Shown here piece after piece: positions 1-8,507 of a stretch of 26,167 bases of DNA (position 1 is its first letter; every line of letters starts with the position of its first letter). The DNA lies in the NCBI GenBank assembly GCA_035695065.1, contig DASSEW010000065.1, positions 1 through 26,167 on the forward strand, written 5' to 3'. This stretch comes from 66-474 sp035695065. Its GTDB lineage: Bacteria; Pseudomonadota; Gammaproteobacteria; Xanthomonadales; Rhodanobacteraceae. The translations under genes and the position numbers were made by a program. The notes under the pieces were generated by a model that was not told where the DNA came from, did not search any database, and worked only from the letters and a program-made list of their open reading frames with translations.

Positions 1-118
1 CCAGCGTAGCCAGGACCTCGGCGATGCCGCTCATGCCGGCGCCGCCGATGCCGATGAAGTGCACGCGGCGGAACGCCTGCATGATGTCGGTGTGCGCGGG
101 GAGGCGGCGCGGCGTCAT
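1..118 (-). CDS. murC: UDP-N-acetylmuramate--L-alanine ligase, N-terminal fragment
   Basis: MurC adds L-alanine to UDP-MurNAc, the first amino acid of the peptidoglycan stem peptide, in the cytoplasm. Only the first 39 codons lie in the window; the rest continues past base 1. The fragment shows the MurC nucleotide-binding signature GIGGAGMSGIAE at about residues 23-34, preceded by RVHFI. The ATG at 118-116 overlaps the murG stop codon in an ATGA arrangement, so translation is probably coupled. An internal ATG at residue 13, just before the conserved core, is an alternative start. It is the last dcw gene visible here. Family call is firm; the exact start is less so. Confidence 0.93.
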   Translation of the reverse strand, partial: MTPRRLPAHTDIMQAFRRVHFIGIGGAGMSGIAEVLATL

Positions 119-1203
119 GCGGCCACCTCCAGGCAACGTTGTGCAATCGTCGCCGCGGCGTCGGGCTTCGCAAGCTTGCGCGCCGACTGCGCCATGGCCA
201 GCAGGCGTTCGCGATCGCCGAGCAGGCGTTGCAGACGATGTGCGAATTTCGCGGTATCGAAGTCGCGCTCCTGCACCAGTTCCGCGGCACCGACTTCGAC
301 GAAACCTTCCGCGTTGCGGGTCTGGTGGTCGTCCACCGCATACGGGAACGGAACCAAGATCGCGCCCAGGCCCGCCGCGGCGAGTTCGGCCAAGGTCAGT
401 GCACCGGCGCGACAGATCGCGAGGTCCGCATCGGCATAGACGCGCGCCATGTCTTCGATGAACGGTTCCACGCGCGCTTCCACCTGCGCGCGCGCGTACG
501 CCGCGCGCGTCGCTTCCACGTGCGCCGCGCCGCATTGGTGCAGCACGCGCGGACGCTGCGCTTCGGGAACCAATGCCAGCGCTTCGGGCACGCGCAGGTT
601 CAACGCGCGCGCACCGAGACTTCCACCGAGTATCAGCAGCGACGGCCGTTCGCTCTCGCGCGGAGCGAAACGGTGCGCGGGCGAAGGCAGTGCAGCGATG
701 GCCGCGCGCACCGGGTTGCCGGTCCACTCGGCGTGCGTGTGCGGCGAAAATGCATCGGAAAAGCCGGCCAGCACGCGTCGCGCGAATTTCACCAGCACGC
801 GATTGGTGAATCCGGGAATGCGGTTCTGCTCGTGCACCAGCAACGGTTTGCGCAGCAGCCACGCGGCAAGACCGCCGGGCCCCGCGACATAGCCGCCCAT
901 GGAAAGCACGCTGCGCGGCTGGTTCTCGCGCAGCACGCGCAAGGATGCGAGCAGCGCGCGCAACAGCATCCACGGCGCGGTCAGGCGCGCGAGCATTTTC
1001 TTCCCGCGCAAACCGGAGACCGGCACCGTCTCGAGCGCGATCCCGCGCGCGGGCACCAATTTCGTTTCCATGCCGCCGGTCGCGCCCAGCCACAGCACCG
1101 GGATTTCGCACGCGCGCAGCGCATCGGCCACCGCGAGGCCGGGAAAGATATGGCCGCCGGTGCCTCCGGCCATGATCAGCACGGGCGCGCTCGCGTTGCT
1201 CAT
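115..1203 (-). CDS. murG: UDP-GlcNAc:lipid I N-acetylglucosaminyltransferase MurG
   Basis: MurG transfers GlcNAc from UDP-GlcNAc to lipid I on the inner face of the cytoplasmic membrane, giving lipid II. The predicted 362 residues match the usual family length. The GT-B fold motifs are present: GGTGGH at residues 13-18, the lipid-I-side HEQN motif, LGGSLGA at the start of the C-terminal domain, and the donor-site stretch PFPYAVDDHQTRNAE. The start ATG at 1203-1201 overlaps the ftsW stop by 4 bases (ATGA), and its own stop overlaps the murC start the same way. It lies between ftsW and murC, as in most proteobacterial dcw clusters. No anomalies seen. Confidence 0.97.
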   Translation of the reverse strand: MSNASAPVLIMAGGTGGHIFPGLAVADALRACEIPVLWLGATGGMETKLVPARGIALETVPVSGLRGKKMLARLTAPWMLLRALLASLRVLRENQPRSVLSMGGYVAGPGGLAAWLLRKPLLVHEQNRIPGFTNRVLVKFARRVLAGFSDAFSPHTHAEWTGNPVRAAIAALPSPAHRFAPRESERPSLLILGGSLGARALNLRVPEALALVPEAQRPRVLHQCGAAHVEATRAAYARAQVEARVEPFIEDMARVYADADLAICRAGALTLAELAAAGLGAILVPFPYAVDDHQTRNAEGFVEVGAAELVQERDFDTAKFAHRLQRLLGDRERLLAMAQSARKLAKPDAAATIAQRCLEVAA

Positions 1204-2468
1204 GCGTGCACCTGCCCGATGTGCGGTTCGACGCGCCCGCGCGCCGCGAGCGGCAGCGGTTGCGACGGCGCGCTCTTCGCGCGCGGCTCCGCCACGCGCG
1301 TGGCCATGCGGCGCGCGTCTTCCGCGCGATGGATTTCGAAGCTGGCGCGCAGCAGCACGCCCAGCATCACGCAGGTCATCAGCACGCTGGAACCGCCGGA
1401 GCTGATCAGCGGCAGCGTGAGCCCCTTGGTCGGCAGCACGCCTAGGTTCACGCCCACCGATACCAGCGCCTGCAGGCCGATCATCAGCGAGATGCCGAAC
1501 GCGACATAGCCGGCGAAACGCTGCCCCACTTCCACGCCGCGCAGCCCGAGCATCAGTCCACGTCCGACCAGCAGCGCGAACAGTCCGAGCACGAACACGA
1601 TGCCCGCGAGCCCCAGCTCCTCGCCGATCACGGCGAGGATGAAGTCGGTATGCGCCTCGGGAAGATAGAAGAGTTTCTGCACGCTGCCGCCGAGACCGAC
1701 GCCGAACCATTCGCCGCGGCCGACCGCGATCAGCGCCTGGGTCAGCTGGAAGCCGTCGTTGAACGGGTCTTTCCAGGGATCGAGGAACGACGTCAGCCGC
1801 TTCACGCGATAGTCGGTGCTGAGCGCCAGGTACATCGCCACCGGGATCAGCGGTGCACCGAGGATCAGCAAGTTGCGCATGCGCGCACCGGCCAGCCAGA
1901 CCATGCCGACCGTGACCGTCGCGATCAGCGCAGCCGAACCGAAGTCCGGTTGCGCCAGCAGCAGCGCGGCGGTGAAGGCCGCGACGCCAACCGGCTTCAC
2001 CACGCCGAAGAAGTTGCGCTCCACGCCTTCGCGGTGGCGGACCAGATAGCTCGCCAGGTACAGCACGATGATCAGCTTCACCGCTTCGACCGGCTGGAAG
2101 CCGATCACGATCAAATTGATCCAGCGCCGCGCGCCGTTGATGCGCATGCCGAAGTGCGGCACGAATACCGCGAGCAGCAGGGCGAAGCCGAGCAGCATCG
2201 CGCCGAACGCGAACTTCTCCATGTGGCGCAGTTCCATCTTCATCAACGCCAGCGCCATCGCGCCTCCGAGCGCGAGGAACAGCACGTGCCGCTTCAGGTA
2301 ATAGAACTCGCCGATGTGCTGGCCGTCGGCCACCGCGATCGAACTGGACGCGACCATCACCACGCCAAAAGCAGCCAGCGCAATGGACGCGGCGAGCAGC
2401 CACGGGTCGTAGCGGCCCTGCGCGCCGTGCTTGCGGACCGCCTGAGATGTTTCGAACCAGGCGAGCAT
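1200..2468 (-). CDS. ftsW: Septal peptidoglycan glycosyltransferase FtsW
   Basis: FtsW is the SEDS-family polymerase that works with FtsI (PBP3) to build septal peptidoglycan from lipid II in the inner membrane. The 422-residue protein has about ten hydrophobic segments and SEDS landmarks: GARRW in the first half, LAQPDFGSA, the region EAHTDFILAVIGEELG, and PTKGLTLPLISSGGSS near the C-terminus. The start MLAWFETSQ at 2468-2466 lies only 2 nt after the mraY stop. The longer open frame upstream reads through mraY in another frame and is not used. The C-terminal tail after about residue 385 is basic and cytoplasmic. No murD gene separates it from mraY, unlike E. coli. Confidence 0.96.
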   Translation of the reverse strand: MLAWFETSQAVRKHGAQGRYDPWLLAASIALAAFGVVMVASSSIAVADGQHIGEFYYLKRHVLFLALGGAMALALMKMELRHMEKFAFGAMLLGFALLLAVFVPHFGMRINGARRWINLIVIGFQPVEAVKLIIVLYLASYLVRHREGVERNFFGVVKPVGVAAFTAALLLAQPDFGSAALIATVTVGMVWLAGARMRNLLILGAPLIPVAMYLALSTDYRVKRLTSFLDPWKDPFNDGFQLTQALIAVGRGEWFGVGLGGSVQKLFYLPEAHTDFILAVIGEELGLAGIVFVLGLFALLVGRGLMLGLRGVEVGQRFAGYVAFGISLMIGLQALVSVGVNLGVLPTKGLTLPLISSGGSSVLMTCVMLGVLLRASFEIHRAEDARRMATRVAEPRAKSAPSQPLPLAARGRVEPHIGQVHA

Positions 2469-2470
2469 CG

Positions 2471-3553
2471 CTATCGCACCTTCAATGTCGCAAGGCCAAT
2501 CAACACCAGCACCACCGAAATGATCCAGAAGCGCACGATCACGCGCGGCTCGGGCCAGCCCTTCAATTCGAAGTGGTGGTGGATCGGTGCCATCCGGAAC
2601 AGCCGCTTGCCGGTGAGCTTGAAGCTCGCGACCTGCAACATCACCGACGCCGTCTCCACCACGAAGATGCCGCCCATCACCAGCAGGATGATTTCCTGGC
2701 GCACCACCACCGCCACGCAGCCGAGCGCGGCGCCCACCGCGAGCGCGCCGATGTCGCCCATGAACACCTGCGCGGGATAGGTGTTGAACCAGAGGAATCC
2801 CAAACCTGCCCCGGTCAGCGCGCCGCAGAACACCGCCAGTTCGCCCGCGCCGGGAATGCTCGGGATGCCGAGATAATTCGAGAACACCGCGTTGCCGGAC
2901 AGGTACGCGAACACGCCGAGCGCGCCGGCGACGAGCACGCTCGGCATGATCGCCAGGCCATCCAGACCGTCGGTCAGGTTCACCGCGTTGGAGAACCCGA
3001 CGATCCAGAAATAGGCGATCACCACGAAGACGATGCCGAGCGGATGCGCGACCTGCTTGAACAACGGCACGAACAGCGAGGTCGCCGCCGGCACATCCGC
3101 GGTGTGGAACAGGAACACCGCGGCCGCGATGCCGACGATGGACTGCGCCAGGTATTTCCAGCGCGCCGGCAGCCCGCGCGAATCGCGCAGCACCAGCTTG
3201 CGGTAATCGTCGTAGAAGCCGATCGCGCCGAACGCCAGCGTCACGATCAGCACCGTCCACACGTAGCGGTTGCGCAGGTCGGCCCACAACAGCGTGCCGA
3301 TCGCGATCGCGGCGATGATCAGCGCGCCGCCCATCGTCGGCGTGCCGGCCTTGGAAAAATGCGACTGCGGGCCCTCGCGGCGGATCACCTGTCCGACCTT
3401 GATCTCGGTCAACCGGCGGATCACCTTCGGCCCTGCCAGCAGCGAAACGGCCAGCGCGGTGAGCGCCGCCAGGATCGTGCGGAAGGTGATGTACTCGAAC
3501 AGCCGGAAGGCGCCGTAATGGCGCTCCAGCCAGAGCGCCAGTTCAAGCAGCAT
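2471..3553 (-). CDS. mraY: Phospho-N-acetylmuramoyl-pentapeptide transferase MraY
   Basis: MraY moves phospho-MurNAc-pentapeptide from UDP onto undecaprenyl phosphate, giving lipid I in the inner membrane. Starting at MLLELALWL gives 360 residues, the same length as the E. coli enzyme. The aspartate pair in GFYDDYRK falls at residues 115-116, matching the catalytic pair known in the family. NLTDGLDGLA, MGDIGALA and the HHHFELKGW histidine loop are also present. A possible upstream start at 3577 was rejected because the 3553 ATG has a good purine-rich site (GGAGGAG) just upstream and gives the family length. Its 5' end overlaps murF by 11 nt. Confidence 0.97.
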   Translation of the reverse strand: MLLELALWLERHYGAFRLFEYITFRTILAALTALAVSLLAGPKVIRRLTEIKVGQVIRREGPQSHFSKAGTPTMGGALIIAAIAIGTLLWADLRNRYVWTVLIVTLAFGAIGFYDDYRKLVLRDSRGLPARWKYLAQSIVGIAAAVFLFHTADVPAATSLFVPLFKQVAHPLGIVFVVIAYFWIVGFSNAVNLTDGLDGLAIMPSVLVAGALGVFAYLSGNAVFSNYLGIPSIPGAGELAVFCGALTGAGLGFLWFNTYPAQVFMGDIGALAVGAALGCVAVVVRQEIILLVMGGIFVVETASVMLQVASFKLTGKRLFRMAPIHHHFELKGWPEPRVIVRFWIISVVLVLIGLATLKVR

Positions 3554-4913
3554 GTCGCGCGCCTCCTCCGTCGCCACCCAGCAGCGCCGCGACCACGTGC
3601 TCCATGCCAGCCGAACGCGAACCCTTGACCAGCACGCTCAATCCCGCGTGCAGTTGCGCGCGCAACCCGGCGATCAGGTCCGCCTGCGTCGCGAAGTGCC
3701 GTGCATTCGCGCCGAACGCCTGCGCCGCGTGCGCGGACAGCGCACCGACTGCGAACAGTTTCTCGATGCCAGCATCGAATGCCTGCTTGCCGATCTGAGC
3801 GTGCATGGTCGCGGCATCGCTGCCGAGTTCCGCCATGTCGCCCAGCACCAGCCAGCGCTCGCCGGGCTGCAGGGCGAGCGTGGCGATGGCCGCGCCGGTG
3901 GAACCGGGATTGGCGTTGTAGCTGTCGTCGATCACGCTCCAGCCGCCGGGCGCGACTTGTTTGCGGAGGCGGCCGCCGACCGTCGGCGCGTTCTGCAATC
4001 CGTCGACAATGGTCACGAGCGGCACTTCGAGCGCCTGCGCGATCGCTGCCGCCGCCAGCGCATTGCCGACGTTGTGGCGACCGGGCAGCGGCAACCGCAC
4101 GGCATGCGAACCGGCCGGCGTCACCAGCGTGAACGCGCTGGCTTCCGGTTGCAGCACGATGTCGTCCGCACGCACGTCCGCTTTCGCACCGAAACCGAAG
4201 CGCAGCACGCGCCGCGAACCCGCAAGTCCGGCGAAGAAATCCGCGAACGCGTCGTCCGCATTGATGATCGCCGTGCCGTCGGCGGGCAGCGCCTGGTACA
4301 GCGCGCCCTTGGTTTCGGCCACGCCTTCCAGTGTGCGCATGCGTTCAAGATGCGCCGGCGCGATGTTGTTGACGAGGCCGACTTCGGGCCGCGCGATGGC
4401 GGCGAGGTAGGCGATGTCGCCAGGCTTGCCCGCGCCCATCTCCATCACCGCGTATTCGCTGTCCTGCGGCATGGAGAGCAGCGACAGCGGCAGGCCGATC
4501 TCGTTGTTGAAATTGCCGGCGTTGCTGTGGGTGCGGCCGTGACGTTGCAGGATGGATGCGGTGAGCGTCTTCACCGTGGTCTTGCCGTTGGAACCGGTGA
4601 TGCCGACCACGCGCGCGCGCCGCTTGGCGCGCACCGCACTGGCGAGATCGCCCAGCGCAAGCAGCGTGTCGGCGACGACCACCTGCGGCAGATCGCTGTT
4701 CACCTTGCGCATCACCAGCGCGCCGGACGCGCCACGTTCGGCGGCCTGCGCGAGATGCTCGTGGCCGTCGTGGTGTTCGCCTTTCAGCGCGACGAACAAT
4801 TCGTCCGCGCCGACCTTGCGGGAATCGGTGGCGACCGCGCACACGGCCGCATCCGCGCCATGCAGCGTGCCGCGCGTCCACAGGGCCACTTCGGAGAGGC
4901 GCAGGCTCAGCAT
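3543..4913 (-). CDS. murF: UDP-MurNAc-tripeptide--D-alanyl-D-alanine ligase MurF
   Basis: MurF adds D-Ala-D-Ala to the UDP-MurNAc-tripeptide, finishing the cytoplasmic precursor. The 456-residue protein has the three Mur ligase domains. The N-terminal substrate domain includes ATDSRKV at about residues 28-34. The ATP-binding domain has the P-loop GSNGKTT at 107-113 and NAGNFNNEIGLP shortly after. The C-terminal domain has DDSYNANPGS and LGDMAELG, both typical of MurF. The start at 4913-4911 overlaps the end of murE by 7 nt, and the 3' end overlaps mraY. Length and motifs are normal, and no repeat insertion is visible, in contrast to neighbouring murE. Confidence 0.97.
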   Translation of the reverse strand: MLSLRLSEVALWTRGTLHGADAAVCAVATDSRKVGADELFVALKGEHHDGHEHLAQAAERGASGALVMRKVNSDLPQVVVADTLLALGDLASAVRAKRRARVVGITGSNGKTTVKTLTASILQRHGRTHSNAGNFNNEIGLPLSLLSMPQDSEYAVMEMGAGKPGDIAYLAAIARPEVGLVNNIAPAHLERMRTLEGVAETKGALYQALPADGTAIINADDAFADFFAGLAGSRRVLRFGFGAKADVRADDIVLQPEASAFTLVTPAGSHAVRLPLPGRHNVGNALAAAAIAQALEVPLVTIVDGLQNAPTVGGRLRKQVAPGGWSVIDDSYNANPGSTGAAIATLALQPGERWLVLGDMAELGSDAATMHAQIGKQAFDAGIEKLFAVGALSAHAAQAFGANARHFATQADLIAGLRAQLHAGLSVLVKGSRSAGMEHVVAALLGGDGGGARHAA

Positions 4914-6445
4914 CGCTGCGCCTCCAGTGCCGAACGCGCGACGGCAAAATCGTCGAACGGGCGCTTCACGCCCGCGCTTTCCTGATAGGCCTCGTGGCCC
5001 TTGCCGGCGATCAGCACCACGTCGCCCGCGCGCGCTTCACTCAATGCGAGTTCGATCGCGCGTGCGCGGTCGCGCATCACGCGCGCACGCTGCGGCTGCG
5101 CGAAGCCGGCGAGGATGCCCGCCACGATCGTGTCGCCGTCCTCGCCCCGCGGGTTGTCGTCGGTAACGATGCACACGTCGGCATGGCTTTCCGCAATCGC
5201 GCCCATCTGCGGACGCTTGCCGGCATCGCGCTCACCGCCCGCACCGAACACGCAGATCAATTTGCCTTCACAATGCGCACGCAACGTGGTCAGCGCCTGC
5301 TGCAACGCATCCGGCGTGTGCGCGTAATCCACGACCACCAGCGGACAAGCGCCGCCGCCGAGGCGGTTCATGCGCCCGGTCACCGGCTCCAGCGTTTGCA
5401 GCACCTCACTAATCCGTTCGAACGGCACATCCAGTGCGCCGAGCGCGCCGGCGACCGCAAGCAAGTTGGCGACATTGAAGCGCCCGAGCAGGCGACTGTG
5501 GATCGCACCCGAGCCCCAAGGCGTGTGCAAATCGAAATCGATGCCCTCGGAGTGCGTGCGCACATGGGTGGCGCGCAATTCCGCGTCGTCGTTTTCGATT
5601 GCGTAGCGGAGAAGTTTTTTCCATCCCTGGGACTGGGTCCCGGCCAATCCGTGGCCGGGATGGCGAACAGTGTTCTCGATCTTCGAGGCGAGTTCGCGCC
5701 CGAATGCGTCGTCCATGTTGATCACCGCCGCGCGCAAGCCGGGCCACGCGAACAGCTTCGCTTTCGCCGCGCCGTAGGCTTCCATCGTGCCGTGGTAATC
5801 GAGGTGGTCGCGGGTGAGATTGGTGAACACCGCGACGTCGAAGCCGACTGCATCCACGCGGTGCTGGTCGAGCGCGTGCGAGGACACTTCCATCGCCACG
5901 TGCGTCGCGCCGGCATCGCGGAACTGCGCCAGCAGCGCGTGCACGCTGATCACGTCCGGCGTGGTGCGCTCGCCCGCCTGCAGCGCGCCGTGCAGGCCCG
6001 CGCCGAGCGTGCCGATGGTCGCCGCGCGATGGCCGAGGTTGCTGAACGCCTGCGCCAGCAATTGCACGGTCGAAGTCTTGCCGTTGGTGCCGGTGACGCC
6101 GACCAGCGTCATCGCCTCCGAAGGGCGATCGAAGAAGCGTGCGGCGATTTCGCCGAGGTGGGTGCGGAGATTTTCAATCCAGACGACGGCCGCTTCGTTT
6201 CCCGTCTCCCGCTTCCTGTCTCCCACCTTTTCCGCGAGCACCGCCACCGCGCCGTGCTCGAACGCGCCCGGTGCAAACGCGATTCCGTGCGCGCGTGCAC
6301 CATGCAGCGCGACGAACGCATCGCCCTTGCGCACCGCGCGCGAATCCTGGGTAAGCCCCGACACGACGATGTCACCGCCGCGCGGAACCTGCGCGATGCC
6401 GCGCAACAGTTCGTCCAAGCGCATGGCGCGTTGCACGGCGCTCAT
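4907..6445 (-). CDS. murE: UDP-MurNAc-L-Ala-D-Glu--meso-diaminopimelate ligase MurE, with repeat-derived insertions
   Basis: MurE adds the third stem-peptide residue in the cytoplasm. The motif DDNPRGED in the C-terminal domain contains the DNPR signature of enzymes that use meso-diaminopimelate. The P-loop GTNGKTS is at residues 119-125, TTPDV and the lysine region YHGTMEAYGAAKAK follow, and AGKGHE is near the end. The 512 residues are somewhat longer than the E. coli enzyme (about 495). Two stretches look foreign: GDRKRETGNE at about residues 75-84, and about 19 residues at 259-277 after FGRELASKIE. Both coincide with repeats in the DNA, listed separately. The frame stays open through both, so the gene is probably functional. 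Start at 6445 overlaps the ftsI stop (ATGA). Confidence 0.95.
   Translation of the reverse strand: MSAVQRAMRLDELLRGIAQVPRGGDIVVSGLTQDSRAVRKGDAFVALHGARAHGIAFAPGAFEHGAVAVLAEKVGDRKRETGNEAAVVWIENLRTHLGEIAARFFDRPSEAMTLVGVTGTNGKTSTVQLLAQAFSNLGHRAATIGTLGAGLHGALQAGERTTPDVISVHALLAQFRDAGATHVAMEVSSHALDQHRVDAVGFDVAVFTNLTRDHLDYHGTMEAYGAAKAKLFAWPGLRAAVINMDDAFGRELASKIENTVRHPGHGLAGTQSQGWKKLLRYAIENDDAELRATHVRTHSEGIDFDLHTPWGSGAIHSRLLGRFNVANLLAVAGALGALDVPFERISEVLQTLEPVTGRMNRLGGGACPLVVVDYAHTPDALQQALTTLRAHCEGKLICVFGAGGERDAGKRPQMGAIAESHADVCIVTDDNPRGEDGDTIVAGILAGFAQPQRARVMRDRARAIELALSEARAGDVVLIAGKGHEAYQESAGVKRPFDDFAVARSALEAQRC
5615..5665 (-). repeat. Hairpin repeat inserted in frame in murE
   Basis: Read on the minus strand, the stretch contains the arms CCCGGCCA and TGGCCGGG around the loop CGGAT. 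An outer pair, CATCCC and GGGATG, partly flanks it. The same arm-GGAT-arm design appears at 10283-10300 and 16292-16305. It codes for about 17-19 murE residues that have no place in the usual MurE domain. I infer an inserted repeat that kept the reading frame. Confidence 0.65.
6196..6227 (-). repeat. GGGAGACGGGA-type low-complexity repeat inside murE
   Basis: Purine-rich direct repeats (GGGAGACAGGA, GGGAGACGGGA on the minus strand) code for GDRKRETGNE in murE. Similar purine-rich units are in the 3' end of ribBA (18961-18992) and in thiL (17483-17514). It lies in the N-terminal domain, between two secondary-structure elements to judge from the flanking conserved residues. Confidence 0.6.
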
Positions 6446-8238
6446 GGGCGGGTCTCCTGCGGCGACTTGCGCACGTCGGCCACGGGCGTCGGTGCAGCCG
6501 GCGTTGCCGGTTGCGGAGCGCCGGCGTACCAGCGCTGCACGTTGTCGGGCGGAACATCCAGCAACCGCATCGCGCCGGTCATCACCTGGCTGAACACCGG
6601 TGCGGACACCAGGCCGCCGAAATACATGCCGCCCTTGCCCGCGTCGCGGATCACCACCACGCCGACCAGGCGCGGGTTGTCGGCCGGGATGATCCCGCAG
6701 AACAATGCGGTGTAGCGGTTCGGCGCGTAGCCGCCGGCGATCGCGATGTGCGCGGTGCCGGTCTTGCCGGCCACGGTGTAATTCGGCACCGCCGCCTGCG
6801 GTGCGGTGCTGTCCGGGGACACCACCGTCTTCAGCATCTGCATCACTTCATGCGCGATCGTCGGATCGATGATCGCGTGCCCGGGATTGTCCGCACCCTT
6901 GACGAAGCTCGGCTCGCGGATTTCCCCGCCCTCCGCGATCGCCGCGTACGCGCGCGCCAGTTGCAGCGGAGTGACGTTGAGGCCATAGCCGAACGAGATC
7001 GTGGCCTTGACGAACTGCCCCCAGCTCTTGGGCGCGGGCAGGTAACCGGACACTTCGCCGGGGAAACCGCTGTCGCTGCTGTGCCCGAAGCCGAACCGGC
7101 TGAACAGGTCGTACATCTGGTCCGCGGTGAGCGTCAGCGAAATCTTGGACGCGCCGACATTGCTCGAATCCGTGATCACATGGGTAACGTCGATCAGTCC
7201 GTTGTTGCTGTCATCGCGGATCAGGTGACCGTTCAGGGTGAACGTGCCCGGCGTGGTGTCGATCTTGGTGGTCGGCGTCCATTTGCCCGACTCCAGCGCG
7301 GTCGCGATGGTGAACGGCTTCATGGTGGAACCCGGTTCGACCACGTCGGTGACCGCGCGGTTGCGGCGCGCGGCCGGCTCGCTGCCGTCGATCGCATTCG
7401 GGTTGTAGGAAGGCACGTTCACCATCGCCAGCACTTCGCCGTCGCGCGGATCAAGGATCACCATCGACCCCGACGCGGCGTGATGTTTGTCCACCGCCTG
7501 TGCGAGCGCGGTGTAGGCGAGGTACTGGATGCGGCTGTCGATGCTCAACGTGAGATCGTGGCCGGGCACCGGCGCACGCACCTGCTCGACGTCCTCCACG
7601 GTGCGGCCGAGGCGATCGCGGATCACGCGCTTCAGACCGGGCTTGCCGGCGAGCCACGAGTCGTAGGCGAGCTCCAGCCCTTCCTGGCCGCGATCGTCGA
7701 TGTTGGTGAAGCCGAGCACGTGCGCAGCCACTTCGCCCGACGGATAGAAGCGCTTGTATTCGCGCTGGCCGTTGACGCCGGGGATGTTCAGCGAAAGCAC
7801 GTCCTGCGCGGCTTCCGGGCTCATCTGCCGGCGCAGGTAGACGAACTCGCGATCGGCGCGCTCCTGCAGGCGCTTCGTGAGGTCGCCGGCATCCACGTCC
7901 AGCGCTTTCGCAAGCTTCGGAATCTGGTCGGCGTTGTCCAGCAATTCGGATGGATTCGCCCAGATCGAAACCACCGGCGTGGACACTGCCAGCGGCACGC
8001 CGTTGCGATCGAAGATGGTGCCGCGCGAAACCGGAATCGGCACTTCGCGCAAGAAACGCGCATCACCCTGGTCCTGGTAGAACTGCTTGCGGATCACCTG
8101 CAGGTCGATCGCGCGCGCAACCAGGCCGGTGGCCGCGAGCACCAGGATCGCAAGCACCAGCACCAGCCGCTTGCGCGGATTCGGCGCGGGCGGCCGGCGC
8201 GAGGTCAACGGGGGCGGAGTCGGCGCGCGCGGATTCAT
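6442..8238 (-). CDS. ftsI: Septal peptidoglycan transpeptidase FtsI (PBP3)
   Basis: FtsI crosslinks septal peptidoglycan and acts with FtsW in the divisome. The 598-residue protein starts with a proline-rich cytoplasmic tail and a single membrane anchor at about residues 24-42. The PBP dimerisation domain follows, with RGTIFDRNG at about 72-80. The transpeptidase domain has all three active-site motifs: S-T-M-K at 304-307 (nucleophile Ser304), SSN at 358-360 and KTG at 492-494. Start ATG 8238-8236 overlaps the ftsL stop in an ATGA. An extended open frame upstream covers ftsL in another frame and was rejected. The Pro/Ala-rich C-terminal tail is typical of variable PBP3 ends. Confidence 0.97.
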   Translation of the reverse strand: MNPRAPTPPPLTSRRPPAPNPRKRLVLVLAILVLAATGLVARAIDLQVIRKQFYQDQGDARFLREVPIPVSRGTIFDRNGVPLAVSTPVVSIWANPSELLDNADQIPKLAKALDVDAGDLTKRLQERADREFVYLRRQMSPEAAQDVLSLNIPGVNGQREYKRFYPSGEVAAHVLGFTNIDDRGQEGLELAYDSWLAGKPGLKRVIRDRLGRTVEDVEQVRAPVPGHDLTLSIDSRIQYLAYTALAQAVDKHHAASGSMVILDPRDGEVLAMVNVPSYNPNAIDGSEPAARRNRAVTDVVEPGSTMKPFTIATALESGKWTPTTKIDTTPGTFTLNGHLIRDDSNNGLIDVTHVITDSSNVGASKISLTLTADQMYDLFSRFGFGHSSDSGFPGEVSGYLPAPKSWGQFVKATISFGYGLNVTPLQLARAYAAIAEGGEIREPSFVKGADNPGHAIIDPTIAHEVMQMLKTVVSPDSTAPQAAVPNYTVAGKTGTAHIAIAGGYAPNRYTALFCGIIPADNPRLVGVVVIRDAGKGGMYFGGLVSAPVFSQVMTGAMRLLDVPPDNVQRWYAGAPQPATPAAPTPVADVRKSPQETRP

Positions 8239-8507
8239 TGCCGGATCAACTCCACCTGCGCGGGCGCGGGATTGACCATGTCGAGCTGCCCGCGCGCGAT
8301 CTGCTCGACGCGCCCCGGCGCGGCCCAGGTTGCCTGTTCCAGTTCCAGCCGGCCGAATTCCACGTTCAGCGCATCGCGCTGGTTCTGCAGTTGCGTCAGC
8401 GCGACGAACGACACGCGGCCCTGGTGGCGCGCCCACACCACCGCAATCGCGCTGGCCATCACGGCCAGCAGCAACACTGCAATCGCGAGCGCGCCGATGA
8501 TTTTCAT
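8235..8507 (-). CDS. ftsL: Cell division protein FtsL
   Basis: FtsL is a small bitopic inner-membrane protein that joins FtsB and FtsQ and activates FtsWI. The 90-residue product has a single membrane segment at about residues 5-24. A periplasmic coiled-coil-like stretch follows (LTQLQNQRDALNVEFGRLELEQATWA), ending with a segment of the pattern GRVEQIARGQLDMVNP that is common to FtsL/FtsB-type proteins. Sequence conservation is weak in this family, so the name rests on size, topology and position between rsmH and ftsI. It overlaps rsmH and ftsI by 4 nt each. Confidence 0.93.
   Translation of the reverse strand: MKIIGALAIAVLLLAVMASAIAVVWARHQGRVSFVALTQLQNQRDALNVEFGRLELEQATWAAPGRVEQIARGQLDMVNPAPAQVELIRQ

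Noticed and set aside
24..1509. Long plus-strand open frames opposite murG and ftsW
   Set aside because: They are Arg/Ala/His-rich shadows of GC-rich minus-strand genes, with no recognisable domains; the minus-strand frames carry full MurG and FtsW motifs.
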